DNA of 64,000 bases from NCBI RefSeq assembly GCF_027286325.1, contig NZ_CP114588.1, positions 1-64,000 of the forward strand. Reading direction: 5' to 3'. Of the stretch, positions 27,771 to 39,307 are shown in pieces. Made by a program: the position numbers and the translations under genes. The notes beneath the pieces were generated by a model. The model saw only the letters and a list, made by a program, of their open reading frames with translations, had not been told where the DNA came from and did not search any database. Each line of letters opens with the position of its first letter. Within the stretch, counting starts at the first letter, position 1. The DNA comes from Salinivibrio kushneri (GTDB lineage Bacteria > Pseudomonadota > Gammaproteobacteria > Enterobacterales > Vibrionaceae).

Positions 27771-27859
27771 GTGATTGGCTAGGTTAGCCCACAGGGCGAA
27801 TGAGTCCCGCAGGGTGGCCTGCCCATTGTCCGCAACCCCGGCCCTCCGCCGCTACTTAA
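27771..27859 (+). other. possible decayed copy of the tRNA-Asp 3' end
   Basis: The sequence CTCCGCCGCTACTTA at about 27844 resembles CTCCGCCACTACTTA, which forms the tRNA-Asp 3' end plus flank at 27725, and like it is followed directly by a terminator hairpin. The rest of the cloverleaf is not recognisable. Confidence 0.35.
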
Positions 27860-27889
27860 AAAACCTAGCTGAAAAGCTGGGGTTTTTTG
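27860..27889 (+). terminator. second terminator after tRNA-Asp
   Basis: AACCTAGCT and AGCTGGGGTT pair imperfectly around GAAA and are followed by T residues. Confidence 0.75.
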
Positions 27890-27997
27890 TTATTGGGTTG
27901 TTGGGACGATCTGCTTTATAAATAAGCGATCAAGCGTTTGAAGCGTAATTGATGGTGGTAATTTGTCGCGGGATCGCTACAATAGGCACCTATCTAC

Positions 27998-28074
<77 letters not shown>

Positions 28075-28080
28075 AATACC

Positions 28081-28109
28081 AAAGCATCGACATCGTCGGT
28101 GCTTTTTTT
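28081..28109 (+). terminator. terminator after tRNA-Trp
   Basis: AAGCATCGA and TCGGTGCTT (one T-G pair) enclose a 5-base loop and are followed by seven T. Confidence 0.88.
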
Positions 28110-28223
28110 GTATGTGAATCATCAAGCTTCTAGCAACTCTGACCCTCTTCCCTTTTTCTTCCTCCTGTTCCTTATTCACCTGTCACGGTATGATGAGTTT
28201 TTACCAATCGAAAGGAGCACCCA

Positions 28224-28604
28224 GTGGTAAGCATATTGTGGGTAGGACTTGGTGGCGCACTAGGAGCGTCTTCGCGCTTTTTAGTTTCAGAGTGGAGCGT
28301 CGCGGTGTTTGGTCGAGGATTCCCTTACGGCACCCTCATGGTTAATGTGCTGGGCTCATTAGCGATGGGTGTCTTTTTAGCGGCGATGAGCCAAGAGCTG
28401 ATTGCCCCAGTGCCTTGGCGTCAACTGATTGCGATTGGCTTTTTGGGCGCGTTCACCACCTTCTCGACCTTTTCAGTGGATACCTTGCTTCTTTTTCAAC
28501 ATGGTGAGACGGTGAAAGCCTTGTTAAACGTGGGTCTCAACCTTGCGTTATGCTTAGGAGCGGCCGCGATGGGGGCTTGGTTGCTAGGACGCATTACTGG
28601 GTAG
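28224..28604 (+). CDS. crcB: fluoride channel FluC/CrcB
   Basis: FluC forms a dual-topology dimer that lets fluoride leave the cell. The 126-residue protein has four hydrophobic helices and the family motifs GGALGASSRFLVSE, GTLMVNVLGS (with the conserved Asn) and GFLGAFTTFSTFS, which lines the fluoride path. The start is GTG at 28224, fixed by AAAGGAGC 6-8 bp upstream. I see no fluoride riboswitch in the preceding 110 bp. Confidence 0.95.
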   Translation: MVSILWVGLGGALGASSRFLVSEWSVAVFGRGFPYGTLMVNVLGSLAMGVFLAAMSQELIAPVPWRQLIAIGFLGAFTTFSTFSVDTLLLFQHGETVKALLNVGLNLALCLGAAAMGAWLLGRITG

Positions 28605-28627
28605 GTAAAAACATGCCATTACGTCGC

Positions 28628-28656
28628 TTGTTGTTGCGGCGGTGATTTCTTATACT
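28628..28656 (+). promoter_or_regulatory. promoter of the thi operon
   Basis: TTGTTG (28628-28633), 17 bp and TATACT (28651-28656), ten bases before the TPP riboswitch. Confidence 0.6.
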
Positions 28657-28665
28657 GGCGTTGAA

Positions 28666-28748
28666 CTTGTCGGAGTGCCAATTGGCTGAGACCACGTTAA
28701 GTGGGATCCGTTGAACCTGATCTGGTTAGGACCAGCGAAGGGAACAAG
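28666..28748 (+). ncRNA. TPP riboswitch (THI element)
   Basis: The stretch contains CGGAGTGCC, GGCTGAGACC, GGGATCCGTTGAACCTGATC and GCGAAGGGAACAAG, the conserved parts of the thiamine pyrophosphate aptamer. The ends CTTGT and ACAAG form P1. It lies 105 bp before thiC. TTCCGG (28810-28815) can pair with CCGGAG (28841-28846), which contains the thiC ribosome binding site, so control of translation start is likely. Confidence 0.95.
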
Positions 28749-28763
28749 AGATGCATCAGATAA

Positions 28764-31478
<2,715 letters not shown>

Positions 31479-31495
<17 letters not shown>

Positions 31496-32246
31496 ATACC
31501 TGCGTTATAGCCGGCAAATCATGCTGCCAGAAGTTGGAGAGTGCGGGCAGCAGGCACTGAGCAAGGCGCGCGTGTTAATGGTCGGTGCCGGTGGGCTTGG
31601 AACCACCGCGGGCCTCTATCTTGCAGGCGCTGGCGTGGGTCAGTTAGCGATTGCTGACTCAGACCACGTTGAGCTATCTAATTTGGCGCGTCAGGTGGCG
31701 TATCGGGATGAGCAAATCGGCACCGATAAAGCCGCAGCGCTAGCCGCTAACTTGGTCGCGCTGAATCCACATTGCCAGTGCCGAGCCATCAATACCTATC
31801 TAGAAGGTGAGCGTCTGGCGCTTGAAGTGGCGATGGCGGATGTGGTCCTTGATTGCAGTGATAATCTCGCTACTCGCCATGCAGTCAATCAAGCCTGTGT
31901 AGAGGCTGGTACACCCTTGGTGAGCGCAGCGGCGATAGGTTGGCAAGGCCAGTTATTGGTTTATCAACCGCATAGCGCATGTTATGCGTGCGCCTTCGCA
32001 GACGTGACGCTTTCTGAACCCACACGCTGCGCTGAAGCTGGGGTAATGGGACCTGTGGTCGGCATGATGGCCACCGCGCAAGCGTTGGAAGGAATAAAAC
32101 TGTTATTAGGGCAGGCGGTCGGTACCAATCGCTTGTCACGACTGGATGGACAAACCATGACATGGCAGCACTTTTCGCTGCCCGTTCATCCGCACTGTGC
32201 GGTTTGTCAGCCAATGCGGGAGGTAAATGATGCGGTTAATCATTAA
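31479..32246 (+). CDS. thiF: sulfur carrier adenylyltransferase ThiF
   Basis: ThiF adenylates the C-terminal Gly-Gly of ThiS so that it can take up sulfur. The 255-residue protein belongs to the E1-like family: nucleotide loop GAGGLGTTAGLYLAGAGVG, DSDHVELSNLARQV, and DCSDNLATRHAVN. Two CxxC pairs (CYAC and CAVC) probably bind zinc. The ATG at 31479 follows AAGGAGGG; an in-frame ATG at 31428 would duplicate ThiE coding sequence. It overlaps thiE by 17 bp and thiS by 20 bp. Confidence 0.95.
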
Positions 32247-32427
32247 TGACACGCCTACAGAGGTCAATGCCACGACCGTCGCGCAACTGATTGAGGAGAT
32301 GAAGGTGCCGGCCGAATCGGTCGCTGTCGCGCTAAATCAGACCATTATTGCGCGTGATGCTTGGTCATCCACGTCACTCACCGCTGGCGATAGCTTAGCG
32401 GTCTTTCAAGCGATTGCCGGAGGATAA
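32227..32427 (+). CDS. thiS: sulfur carrier protein ThiS
   Basis: ThiS is the small ubiquitin-like sulfur carrier for thiazole formation. The 66-residue protein ends in the essential GG (FQAIAGG), which becomes the thiocarboxylate. Two ATGs (32227 and 32230) follow GGGAGG; the second gives the more usual length. It lies inside the 3' end of thiF and 2 bp before thiG. Confidence 0.95.
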   Translation: MMRLIINDTPTEVNATTVAQLIEEMKVPAESVAVALNQTIIARDAWSSTSLTAGDSLAVFQAIAGG

Positions 32428-32429
32428 TT

Positions 32430-33203
32430 ATGTTAACCATTGCGGATACGACGTTTTCATCTCGCCTGTTAACCGGCACCGGCAAGTTTGCCAGTCGCAA
32501 GACTATGGCCGAATCACTGGCGGCCAGTGGTACTGAACTGGTCACCATGGCCCTAAAGCGAGTCGATGTGCATGCCATACAAGACGATATTTTAACGCCG
32601 CTGCGCGAGCTCGGTGTGCGCCTGCTGCCCAATACCTCAGGGGCGAAAAATGCGCAAGAAGCGGTCTTTGCCGCGCGTCTTGCCCGAGAAGCATTGGGAA
32701 CGCATTGGGTGAAGCTGGAAATTCACCCCGACCCCAAATATTTGATGCCTGATCCGATTGAAACCCTTCAAGCGGCGAAAACCCTTGTGGGTGAGGGGTT
32801 TGTGGTGCTGCCATATTGTCATGCCGATCCTGTGCTGTGTAAGCGTTTGGAAGAGGTGGGATGCGCGGCGGTGATGCCTCTTGGCTCACCGATTGGCTCC
32901 AACCAAGGGCTGGCCTCAATGGCGTTTCTCGACATCATTATCGAGCAAGCTCGCGTACCGGTGATCATTGATGCCGGCATTGGCGCACCGTCCGATGCGG
33001 CGTTAGCGATGGAGCGCGGTGCCGATGCAGTTTTGGTCAACACCGCCATTGCCACGGCTGGCGATCCGATTGCCATGGGCGCAGCGTTTAAACAAGCGGT
33101 TGAAGCAGGACGCTGTGCGTATCGCGCTGGACTGGCGGGCACACACAATCACGCCCACGCGTCTAGCCCCTTAACCGCGTTTCTTGACGCTAAGGAGGCG
33201 TGA
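32430..33203 (+). CDS. thiG: thiazole synthase ThiG
   Basis: ThiG assembles the thiazole ring from deoxyxylulose phosphate, dehydroglycine (from ThiH) and ThiS thiocarboxylate. The 257-residue TIM barrel has [18 protein letters not shown]-like [39 protein letters not shown] (with the Schiff-base lysine region), and the phosphate loop [22 protein letters not shown]. It ends one base into the thiH start. Confidence 0.97.
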   Translation: MLTIADTTFSSRLLTGTGKFASRKTMAESLAASGTELVTMALKRVDVHAIQDDILTPLRELGVRLLPNTSGAKNAQEAVFAARLAREALGTHWVKLEIHPDPKYLMPDPIETLQAAKTLVGEGFVVLPYCHADPVLCKRLEEVGCAAVMPLGSPIGSNQGLASMAFLDIIIEQARVPVIIDAGIGAPSDAALAMERGADAVLVNTAIATAGDPIAMGAAFKQAVEAGRCAYRAGLAGTHNHAHASSPLTAFLDAKEA

Positions 33204-34354
33204 TGAGCTTTTCTGAGCGGTGGGCGGCACTCGATTGGGATCATCATCGCCTTTCGATTTACAGCAAAACGCGCCAAGATGTCGAGCGGGCGCTGGCTAA
33301 ATCTTCGCGTAATTTGGACGACTTCGCTGCCCTGATCAGTCCTGCCGCTGAAGCCTACCTTGAGGCCATGGCTCAGCAATCTGCGGCGCTGACGCGGCAG
33401 CGGTTTGGCTACACCATGGGGTTTTATATTCCGCTGTATCTCTCCAATTTGTGCGCCAACGTCTGTACTTATTGCGGTTTTTCGATGGAAAACCGAATCA
33501 AACGGCGCACGCTGGATGAAGCCGAGATCGCCGCCGAGTGTGAAGCGATCAAAAAAATGGGCTTTGACAGTGTGCTCTTGGTGACCGGTGAGCATGAAAG
33601 CAAGGTGGGGCTCGAGTATTTTCTCCGCGCTTTACCCGTGGTGAAGCAATACTTTCACCATGTGGCGATGGAGGTGCAGCCGCTGGATACCGAGGCATAT
33701 CGCGCCTTGGTGGCACAGGGTGTGGATGCGGTGATGGTTTACCAAGAAACCTACCACGCTCCAACCTATGGGGAACACCACAAGCGCGGGAATAAAACCG
33801 ACTTTCACTACCGGCTGCAAACCCCAGATAGGTTGGCACAAGCAGGGGTCGATAAGATCGGTCTCGGCGCCTTGATTGGCCTTGAGGACTGGCGCACCGA
33901 CAGCTTTTTTACCGCCCAGCATCTGGATTATCTGGAAAAGCAATACTGGCAAAGCCGCTATTCGCTATCTTTTCCGCGCTTACGTCCTTGCGCGGGGGCG
34001 TTACAGCCGAAATCGGTGATGACGGACAAGCAGCTGGTTCAGCTGATTTGTGCCTATCGGTTGTGGAATCCGCAGGTCGAGCTATCGCTATCGACACGAG
34101 AGTCCCCCCACTTTCGCGACAATGTGTTGCCCCTTGGGGTCACGAGCCTATCCGCGGCGTCAAAAACCCAACCGGGCGGCTATGCGAACCCTGAGCCACA
34201 ATTAGAGCAGTTTGCCATCAGTGATGAACGGAGCGCGGCAGAGGTGGCCGCCAGCGTCCGTGCCCTCGGTTTTGAGGTGGTATGGAAAGATTGGGATAAC
34301 ATCTACGATGTCGCGCGTCAGGCGCAAATGGCTTCACAAATGGCAGTGGGTTAG
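33203..34354 (+). CDS. thiH: 2-iminoacetate (dehydroglycine) synthase ThiH
   Basis: ThiH is a radical SAM lyase that cleaves tyrosine to dehydroglycine and p-cresol. The 4Fe-4S motif CxxxCxxC is in LCANVCTYCGF (C84, C88, C91 from this start). The 383-residue length and segments VYQETYH, GLGALIGLEDWRTDSFF and LSTRESPHFRDNVLPL agree with the family. The ATG at 33203 shares a base with the thiG stop (TGATG); a GTG at 33200 would add one residue. ThiH rather than the oxidase ThiO implies that the pathway can run without oxygen. Confidence 0.97.
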   Translation: MSFSERWAALDWDHHRLSIYSKTRQDVERALAKSSRNLDDFAALISPAAEAYLEAMAQQSAALTRQRFGYTMGFYIPLYLSNLCANVCTYCGFSMENRIKRRTLDEAEIAAECEAIKKMGFDSVLLVTGEHESKVGLEYFLRALPVVKQYFHHVAMEVQPLDTEAYRALVAQGVDAVMVYQETYHAPTYGEHHKRGNKTDFHYRLQTPDRLAQAGVDKIGLGALIGLEDWRTDSFFTAQHLDYLEKQYWQSRYSLSFPRLRPCAGALQPKSVMTDKQLVQLICAYRLWNPQVELSLSTRESPHFRDNVLPLGVTSLSAASKTQPGGYANPEPQLEQFAISDERSAAEVAASVRALGFEVVWKDWDNIYDVARQAQMASQMAVG

Positions 34355-34367
34355 CGACAATGCGGGC

Positions 34368-34598
34368 ATGAAACGTATTACTGTATATGTAGGTCCGCGC
34401 TGTCCTCACTGTGAGGCGGCCAAAGCTTACTTGGATAAAAAAGGGCTGCGTTATCGTGTTGTCGATACGGCCACACCCAAAGGCAAGAAGCTGCTGGCGG
34501 CAACAGGCTCGCGGGGTGTCCCGGTGATTTGCATTGGCGATACTACTTTGCGCGGTTTTTCGCCCAAAGCGGTCGAGAAAGCCCTGAAAGGGGAATAA
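34368..34598 (+). CDS. glutaredoxin-like protein
   Basis: This 76-residue protein has the glutaredoxin fold: MKRITVYVGPRCPHCEAAKAYL with the CPHC redox site (C11 and C14), the cis-proline segment GVPVICIGDTTLRGF, and a short C-terminal helix. It is close in size to E. coli NrdH and plant-type small glutaredoxins. The gene starts 13 bp after thiH and ends at a terminator, so it may share the thi transcript; an involvement in thiamine sulfur chemistry is only a guess. The SD is weak. Confidence 0.85.
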   Translation: MKRITVYVGPRCPHCEAAKAYLDKKGLRYRVVDTATPKGKKLLAATGSRGVPVICIGDTTLRGFSPKAVEKALKGE

Positions 34599-34600
34599 AA

Positions 34601-34623
34601 AAAGCGTCCAATCGGACGCTTTT
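34601..34623. terminator. bidirectional terminator between grx-like gene and aminopeptidase P
   Basis: The arms AAAGCGTCC and GGACGCTTT enclose a 4-base loop, with A residues before and T residues after, so it can act on both convergent transcripts. Confidence 0.9.
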
Positions 34624-34651
34624 TGTTTTTCACACTCGGTGAAGACACGAC

Positions 34652-36439
34652 TTAACGGCTTAGCGGCGCGGTCGCTTGTTTTAACCAAGCTTGGTCTTGA
34701 TCATCGAGGTGGGGACTGATTTCATCCCACACGGTTTGATGATAGCGATTCCACCACTGGATTTCCGCCTCGCTGAGTAAGCTCACGTCGACCAAACGAC
34801 GATCGATCGGTGCACGCGTGAGTGAGGCAAACCCGAGCATCGTCATGTCGCCCTCGGTGGGCTTTTCTTCAATCAACTCGAGGTTTTCAATCCGGATCCC
34901 AAACGCGTCGGCGCGATAGTAGCCCGGCTCGTTTGACACCACCATGCCTGGCAATAGCGCGACGCTATTGGGCGCTTTGGAAATGCGCTGCGGACCTTCG
35001 TGCACGTCCAAGAAATGCCCGACACCGTGACCGGTGCCATGGTCAAAATCATAGCCGTGTTGCCACAAATACTGGCGTGCTAAGGCATCAAGCTGGCTGC
35101 CTGAGGTGCCTTTCGGGAACAGCGCGGTGGCCAGCGCAATATGTCCTTTAAGCACCAGCGTGAAGGCCTTTTTGATCTCAGCGCTGCATTCGCCCACCGG
35201 CACGGTACGGGTAATGTCGGTGGTGCCGTCATAGTATTGACCGCCTGAGTCGACCAAGTAGACGTTGTTGCTCTCAATCACGCTCGGTTTGGGCTGATTG
35301 TTGTGGTTATAGTGACACATGGCCGCATTGCCACCGGCGGCGGAAATGGTATCAAAGCTTAAGTCGACCAGTTGATCGTCTTGTTGGCGGAATTGATACA
35401 GGGTGTCTGCGAGCACGGCTTCGTCAGGGCGTTCACCGGCGTCGACTTGACGGTCAAACCAAGCTAAAAAGCGGGTCACGGCAACACCATCGCGCACGTG
35501 ACAGGCACGCATTCCGGCGATTTCTTGCGGGTTCTTGGCCGCTTTTTCAAGCGCACATGGGTCTTGCGCTTCCACCACGGTGACTTGCGCTTGTTGGAGC
35601 GTGTTCAGTGTCCACGCATTGGCACCGTTTGGGTCGACCAATACACGTTGACCAGTCAGCGCTTGCAGAGCATCAACCAGGCTGTCTGGGTGCGCGACGC
35701 TCACGCCTTGGCCCACGTGTGCATCAAAGCCTTCGGGGAGACGGTCAGGATCGATAAACACCGTCACGTCACCGGATTGCTTGATAATCGCTTGGGTCAG
35801 TACCACGGGCAAACGTGGGATATCGCGACCACGGATATTGAGCAGCCAACAGACGGCATCGGGTTGAGTGAGTACCGCGGCATCAAGATTCCGATCGGCT
35901 AACTGCTGGCCAATGGTTTGACGTTTATCTAAGCTGGCGCGGCCGGTTTTCTCTTCACCCAGTAAAATGGCAGGGCTATTAAGCGGGGCGGGGCGATCGT
36001 CCCACAAGCTTTCAATCGGGTTTTGCTCCACACTCACCAGTGTCAAAGCTCCATCTAGCGCGCGTTGGGTGCGTTTGTACCAAGCGGCGCTATGCATGCG
36101 AGCGTCGATAGCCAGCTTGGCACCCTTTGGCAATTGTTGCTGGGCCCATTGCACCGGTGGCTCATCAATCAGGTGGCAGTAGTCAAACAGGCCGGCGGGG
36201 ACTTGCTTGCGGACTTGAACCACATAGCGGCCATCAACAAAAATCGCCGCCTTGTCGCGGGTGATCACCGCAGCGCCTGCTGATCCGGTAAAGCCGGTCG
36301 CCCAGTGGAGGCGTTCATTGTGCTCAGGCACATACTCACCGAGATATTCGTCTTCGTGGGGGATGAGTAGGGCGTCATAATCGTGTTGAGCCAGCCAGTG
36401 TCTTAGCTGCTCAATACGCTTGGTAAGGATCGCGTCCAT
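34652..36439 (-). CDS. aminopeptidase P family (M24B) Xaa-Pro peptidase, long form
   Basis: This 595-residue protein is of the three-domain type: two creatinase/prolidase-like N-terminal domains, then the pita-bread M24 catalytic domain (about residues 310-530) and a C-terminal M24_C extension. Metal ligands can be read in VDSGGQYYDGTTDITRT (two Asp), GTGHGVGHFLDVHE (His), SNEPGYY (Glu) and IENLELIE (Glu). It is likely a cytoplasmic manganese enzyme that removes the first residue before proline. The ATG at 36439 follows AAGGAAG. Confidence 0.93.
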   Translation of the reverse strand: MDAILTKRIEQLRHWLAQHDYDALLIPHEDEYLGEYVPEHNERLHWATGFTGSAGAAVITRDKAAIFVDGRYVVQVRKQVPAGLFDYCHLIDEPPVQWAQQQLPKGAKLAIDARMHSAAWYKRTQRALDGALTLVSVEQNPIESLWDDRPAPLNSPAILLGEEKTGRASLDKRQTIGQQLADRNLDAAVLTQPDAVCWLLNIRGRDIPRLPVVLTQAIIKQSGDVTVFIDPDRLPEGFDAHVGQGVSVAHPDSLVDALQALTGQRVLVDPNGANAWTLNTLQQAQVTVVEAQDPCALEKAAKNPQEIAGMRACHVRDGVAVTRFLAWFDRQVDAGERPDEAVLADTLYQFRQQDDQLVDLSFDTISAAGGNAAMCHYNHNNQPKPSVIESNNVYLVDSGGQYYDGTTDITRTVPVGECSAEIKKAFTLVLKGHIALATALFPKGTSGSQLDALARQYLWQHGYDFDHGTGHGVGHFLDVHEGPQRISKAPNSVALLPGMVVSNEPGYYRADAFGIRIENLELIEEKPTEGDMTMLGFASLTRAPIDRRLVDVSLLSEAEIQWWNRYHQTVWDEISPHLDDQDQAWLKQATAPLSR

Positions 36440-36502
36440 TATTCTTCCTTCTTTGTATAGGGTGAACTCGCCATGTTCGGCCACGCGTGAAAAGCCAGTG
36501 GG

Positions 36503-37483
36503 TTAGACCCTAGCGCGATTGGCGATAGGCTGCAATTTTGCTGGGCTAAATTGCTGACAGCGCGAAATAATCAAGGCTTTCAGCCATTGGTGCCCCGGGT
36601 CATTTTCTTGGTTTTGATGCCAAAACAAGGTGTACGCCATCGGCGGTATTGGCGTCGGTAACGGCCGTACCACCAAATTGAGCGACGCGGCAATATAATG
36701 CGCAAACTGGCTTGGTGAGGTAAACACCAGGTCGGTATAGGTACACAGGCTCGCCGCACTGTTGAAATCTGGCACGTACATGGCAATGTCACGCTCAATA
36801 TTACGCTCTGCCAGTTTATAGTCCAACAGCCAGCGGTCATTCCCATCACACTTCACCTGTACATGTCGCAGTCCAAGGTAACGCGCTTCATCCCATGGAC
36901 CCTTGAGTGCCGGGTGATCGGCGCGCATCAACACACACTGGTGATCTTGGCAAAGCTCTTGGTAGCGTACGCCTTTGGGCGGCATCATGGTCAGCATGGC
37001 ATCGGCGGGATTTAAATCTTTACCGGTAATACCAAAATCGATATTGCCGCGGGCGAGGCCATCAAAGGTGGTTTGATCCCAAGCGGCGGTATTGAGGGTG
37101 ATAGCTGGAGCCGCTTCCAGCATATCGCCAATAAACTGTGGCAGTAGCAATGGATAGGCGCTCTCGACGAGGGCAAAGCGAAAACAACGATCGCTTAAGT
37201 GCGGCTGAAAGTGATCCGGCTCGGTCATCGCCGCAACATCATTGAGTAAAGCGCGTAATTTCGCCTGTAAGGCTTGCGCTCGAACGGTGGGTTTGAGCCC
37301 GTGGGCTGCTCGCGTAAAAAGTGGGTCGTTAAATTGCGCTCTTAGTCGGGCCAAATTTTTACTTACCGCCGATTGGCTTAAATGTAGGCGTTTGGCCGTG
37401 CCCGTGACATTGCACTCTTCCAACAATACATGTAGACACACCAATAAATTGAGGTCGGTGCGCTGCAGCTGATCCAAATCCAT
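36503..37483 (-). CDS. LysR-family transcriptional regulator
   Basis: A 326-residue LysR-type regulator with the N-terminal winged helix-turn-helix (NLLVCLHVLLEECNVTGTAKRLHLSQSAVSKNLARLR, in blocks, about residues 13-48) and a periplasmic-binding-like effector domain. It resembles the LeuO/YidZ branch. It is divergent from an MdtL-like exporter gene with 98 bp between the starts, and probably controls it and itself; the inducer is unknown. The nearly palindromic AACCATTATGGTT lies between them. Confidence 0.92.
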   Translation of the reverse strand: MDLDQLQRTDLNLLVCLHVLLEECNVTGTAKRLHLSQSAVSKNLARLRAQFNDPLFTRAAHGLKPTVRAQALQAKLRALLNDVAAMTEPDHFQPHLSDRCFRFALVESAYPLLLPQFIGDMLEAAPAITLNTAAWDQTTFDGLARGNIDFGITGKDLNPADAMLTMMPPKGVRYQELCQDHQCVLMRADHPALKGPWDEARYLGLRHVQVKCDGNDRWLLDYKLAERNIERDIAMYVPDFNSAASLCTYTDLVFTSPSQFAHYIAASLNLVVRPLPTPIPPMAYTLFWHQNQENDPGHQWLKALIISRCQQFSPAKLQPIANRARV

Positions 37484-37517
37484 TGCTGGTATTCTCCTTA
37501 GGAATAACTGCTTTTAC

Positions 37518-37538
37518 TATAAACCATTATGGTTCATA
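37518..37538. promoter_or_regulatory. operator-like palindrome between LysR and MFS genes
   Basis: The core AACCATTATGGTT (37522-37534) is a perfect inverted repeat, extended on both sides to ATA with one mismatch. It overlaps the -35 region expected for TATACT (37551-37556), the likely -10 of the transporter gene. Confidence 0.6.
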
Positions 37539-37581
37539 TCGTGAAGCCACTATACTGCGTGGCTGTAGAGAGGAGTAACCA

Positions 37582-38787
37582 ATGACACACACTGATTCAC
37601 CGACATCGAATCGCTTACTGGTCGCCTTAATGGTGCTACTGGTGCTATTTAGCCCGATGGCGATTGATATTTACCTGCCTGCATTACCGTATATGGCCGG
37701 TGACTTTAATGTGAGCCCAACCTTGGCGCAAGATACCGTCACTTGGTTTATGTTTAGTCTCGGTTTAGGCCAGCTGTTTGCCGGGCCATTGGCTGACCGC
37801 TTTGGCCGTAAGCCTGTCGCGATCATTGGTATTTCACTTTATGGCCTGAGCTCACTGATGGCATGGCTCGCGACCTCGATGGACATGATGCTGGTGGCGC
37901 GTTTGCTGCAAGGTTTTGGCGCGTGTGCCACGTCCGTGTGTGCGTTTGCGGCAGTGCGTGACCGCTTTGGTGCTGAGCGCAGCGGCCATATGATTAGCTA
38001 TCTCAATGGTGCGATTTGTTTTGTACCTGCCTTGGCCCCGCTACTGGGTAGCTGGCTCACTCAAATGTTTGATTGGCGTGCCAACTTTAGCTTTATGCTG
38101 GGCTATGCGGCATTGGGCTTGGTCTTGGTCAGCGTGTTTTTGCCTGAGACGCGTCCGACACACACAGATAACTCTGGGCGCTTATTCAGCTTACGCCGCT
38201 ATTGGCAAGTGCTACGCGTGCCAACATTTACCTACCACATTATCCTTTGCATGCTGGCGATGGCGGTGATTTTAGCCTACGTCACTTCCGCACCAGTGTT
38301 ACTGATGGACAGGTACGGTATTTCCATGAATAGCTTCACCTTTTGGTTTGGCGCCAACGCGGCATTAAATATCGCGGCAGCGATGTTAGCGCCGCGTTAT
38401 ATGCAACGATTTGGTAGCCGCCGTGCGCTCAATATTGGCTTGATGATGCTGGTTGGCTCAGGCGGGCTGATGTTGGCATTAAGCCCCATCGCTGCCCCCT
38501 GGGCCTTTATGTTGCCGATTTTTACCTCATCATTCGGCTTTGCCTGGGTACTGGGCGCATCAGCGGGCGCAGCCTTGGCACCGTTTTCTGATCGTGCTGG
38601 TACAGCGGCAGCCTTGTTGGGATTGTTCCAAATGAGTGGCGCAGGCCTGCTGGTTAGCCTCACTCAACGTTTAGGTTTATCCGCCAGTGATTTAATGACC
38701 GTCCATATGTGGTTGCTGCTACCTGGCTTAATTATTTTGTGGTCACCGAAAGGCAAGCAATGGCATGCCAAAGCAGTAAGAGATTAA
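37582..38787 (+). CDS. Bcr/CflA (MdtL-like) multidrug efflux MFS transporter
   Basis: A 401-residue major facilitator with 12 predicted membrane helices and the DHA1 signature: motif A GPLADRFGRKPVAIIG (about residues 68-84), AIDIYLPALPYMA at the first helix and a second ARLLQGFGACA block. The family exports drugs such as chloramphenicol or bicyclomycin with proton exchange; the substrate here is unknown. The start follows GAGAGGAG. Control by the divergent LysR protein is likely. Confidence 0.93.
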   Translation: MTHTDSPTSNRLLVALMVLLVLFSPMAIDIYLPALPYMAGDFNVSPTLAQDTVTWFMFSLGLGQLFAGPLADRFGRKPVAIIGISLYGLSSLMAWLATSMDMMLVARLLQGFGACATSVCAFAAVRDRFGAERSGHMISYLNGAICFVPALAPLLGSWLTQMFDWRANFSFMLGYAALGLVLVSVFLPETRPTHTDNSGRLFSLRRYWQVLRVPTFTYHIILCMLAMAVILAYVTSAPVLLMDRYGISMNSFTFWFGANAALNIAAAMLAPRYMQRFGSRRALNIGLMMLVGSGGLMLALSPIAAPWAFMLPIFTSSFGFAWVLGASAGAALAPFSDRAGTAAALLGLFQMSGAGLLVSLTQRLGLSASDLMTVHMWLLLPGLIILWSPKGKQWHAKAVRD

Positions 38788-38820
38788 ATAATCAGTAAAA
38801 ACGACAATTCAGTTGGCAAA

Positions 38821-38900
38821 TATAATAAGACGTGCAAAACGCTGGGGTCTCGACAACCCATCATCCCTTTTCGCTGGCTTCGGCCAGCGTTTTTTTATTT
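38821..38900 (+). ncRNA. candidate small RNA with own -10 and terminator
   Basis: A perfect TATAAT (38821-38826) is followed by about 65 bp and a strong terminator: CGCTGGC and GCCAGCG around TTCG (38872-38889), then seven T. The piece between could be a short RNA of 60-70 bases starting near 38833 with AACGCTGGGG. No good -35 is visible, so the hairpin may simply end the MdtL-like transcript. Confidence 0.35.
38872..38899 (+). terminator. terminator after the MdtL-like gene
   Basis: CGCTGGC-TTCG-GCCAGCG, a UUCG-tetraloop hairpin, followed by TTTTTTT. Confidence 0.92.
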
Positions 38901-38993
38901 TGCTAAAAACCCCAAATTGAGAGTATATTTACTAAGCAAACCAAATTAATGCTCATTCCTTTTCGTTTTATATCCAAAGGTCAGTTACACACT

Positions 38994-39287
38994 ATGTCAT
39001 TATCGACAATCGAAATGGCGCGCGTCCTTGAGCAACTTGAGGAATCGCCCGAGAAAATCATGTTTGGCAAATTGCTGGCAGAACTAGGCAGCCAAAGTGA
39101 AGAGCGTGTACGTAGCGCCGCCCATCAGGTGCCACTGAAATATTTACGCGAACTGGTTTATCAATTTAATCAGGTGATAGATGAGCGCCGCTCTGAGCGT
39201 ATTGAAGAAATCACCCAAGGCTTGGCGCAAGACGGTTTATCTGCCGACGAGCTTTATGAGTACGTAATCCAACGCAAGATGGGCTGA
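38994..39287 (+). CDS. tsrA: TsrA-like nucleoid-associated/global regulator
   Basis: This 97-residue protein has no membrane segment and is rich in charged helix-forming residues (MARVLEQLEESPEKIMFGKLL, VRSAAHQVPLKYLRELVYQF). Its place after thi, aminopeptidase P and a Bcr/CflA transporter is where V. cholerae has tsrA (VC0070), an H-NS-like repressor of type VI secretion and other horizontally gained genes. The identification rests mainly on that synteny and size, and needs alignment. The ATG at 38994 is chosen over 38949; SD is weak (AAAGG 13 bp upstream). Confidence 0.6.
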   Translation: MSLSTIEMARVLEQLEESPEKIMFGKLLAELGSQSEERVRSAAHQVPLKYLRELVYQFNQVIDERRSERIEEITQGLAQDGLSADELYEYVIQRKMG

Positions 39288-39307
39288 TCGCCCATCACTG
39301 AAGGGAT

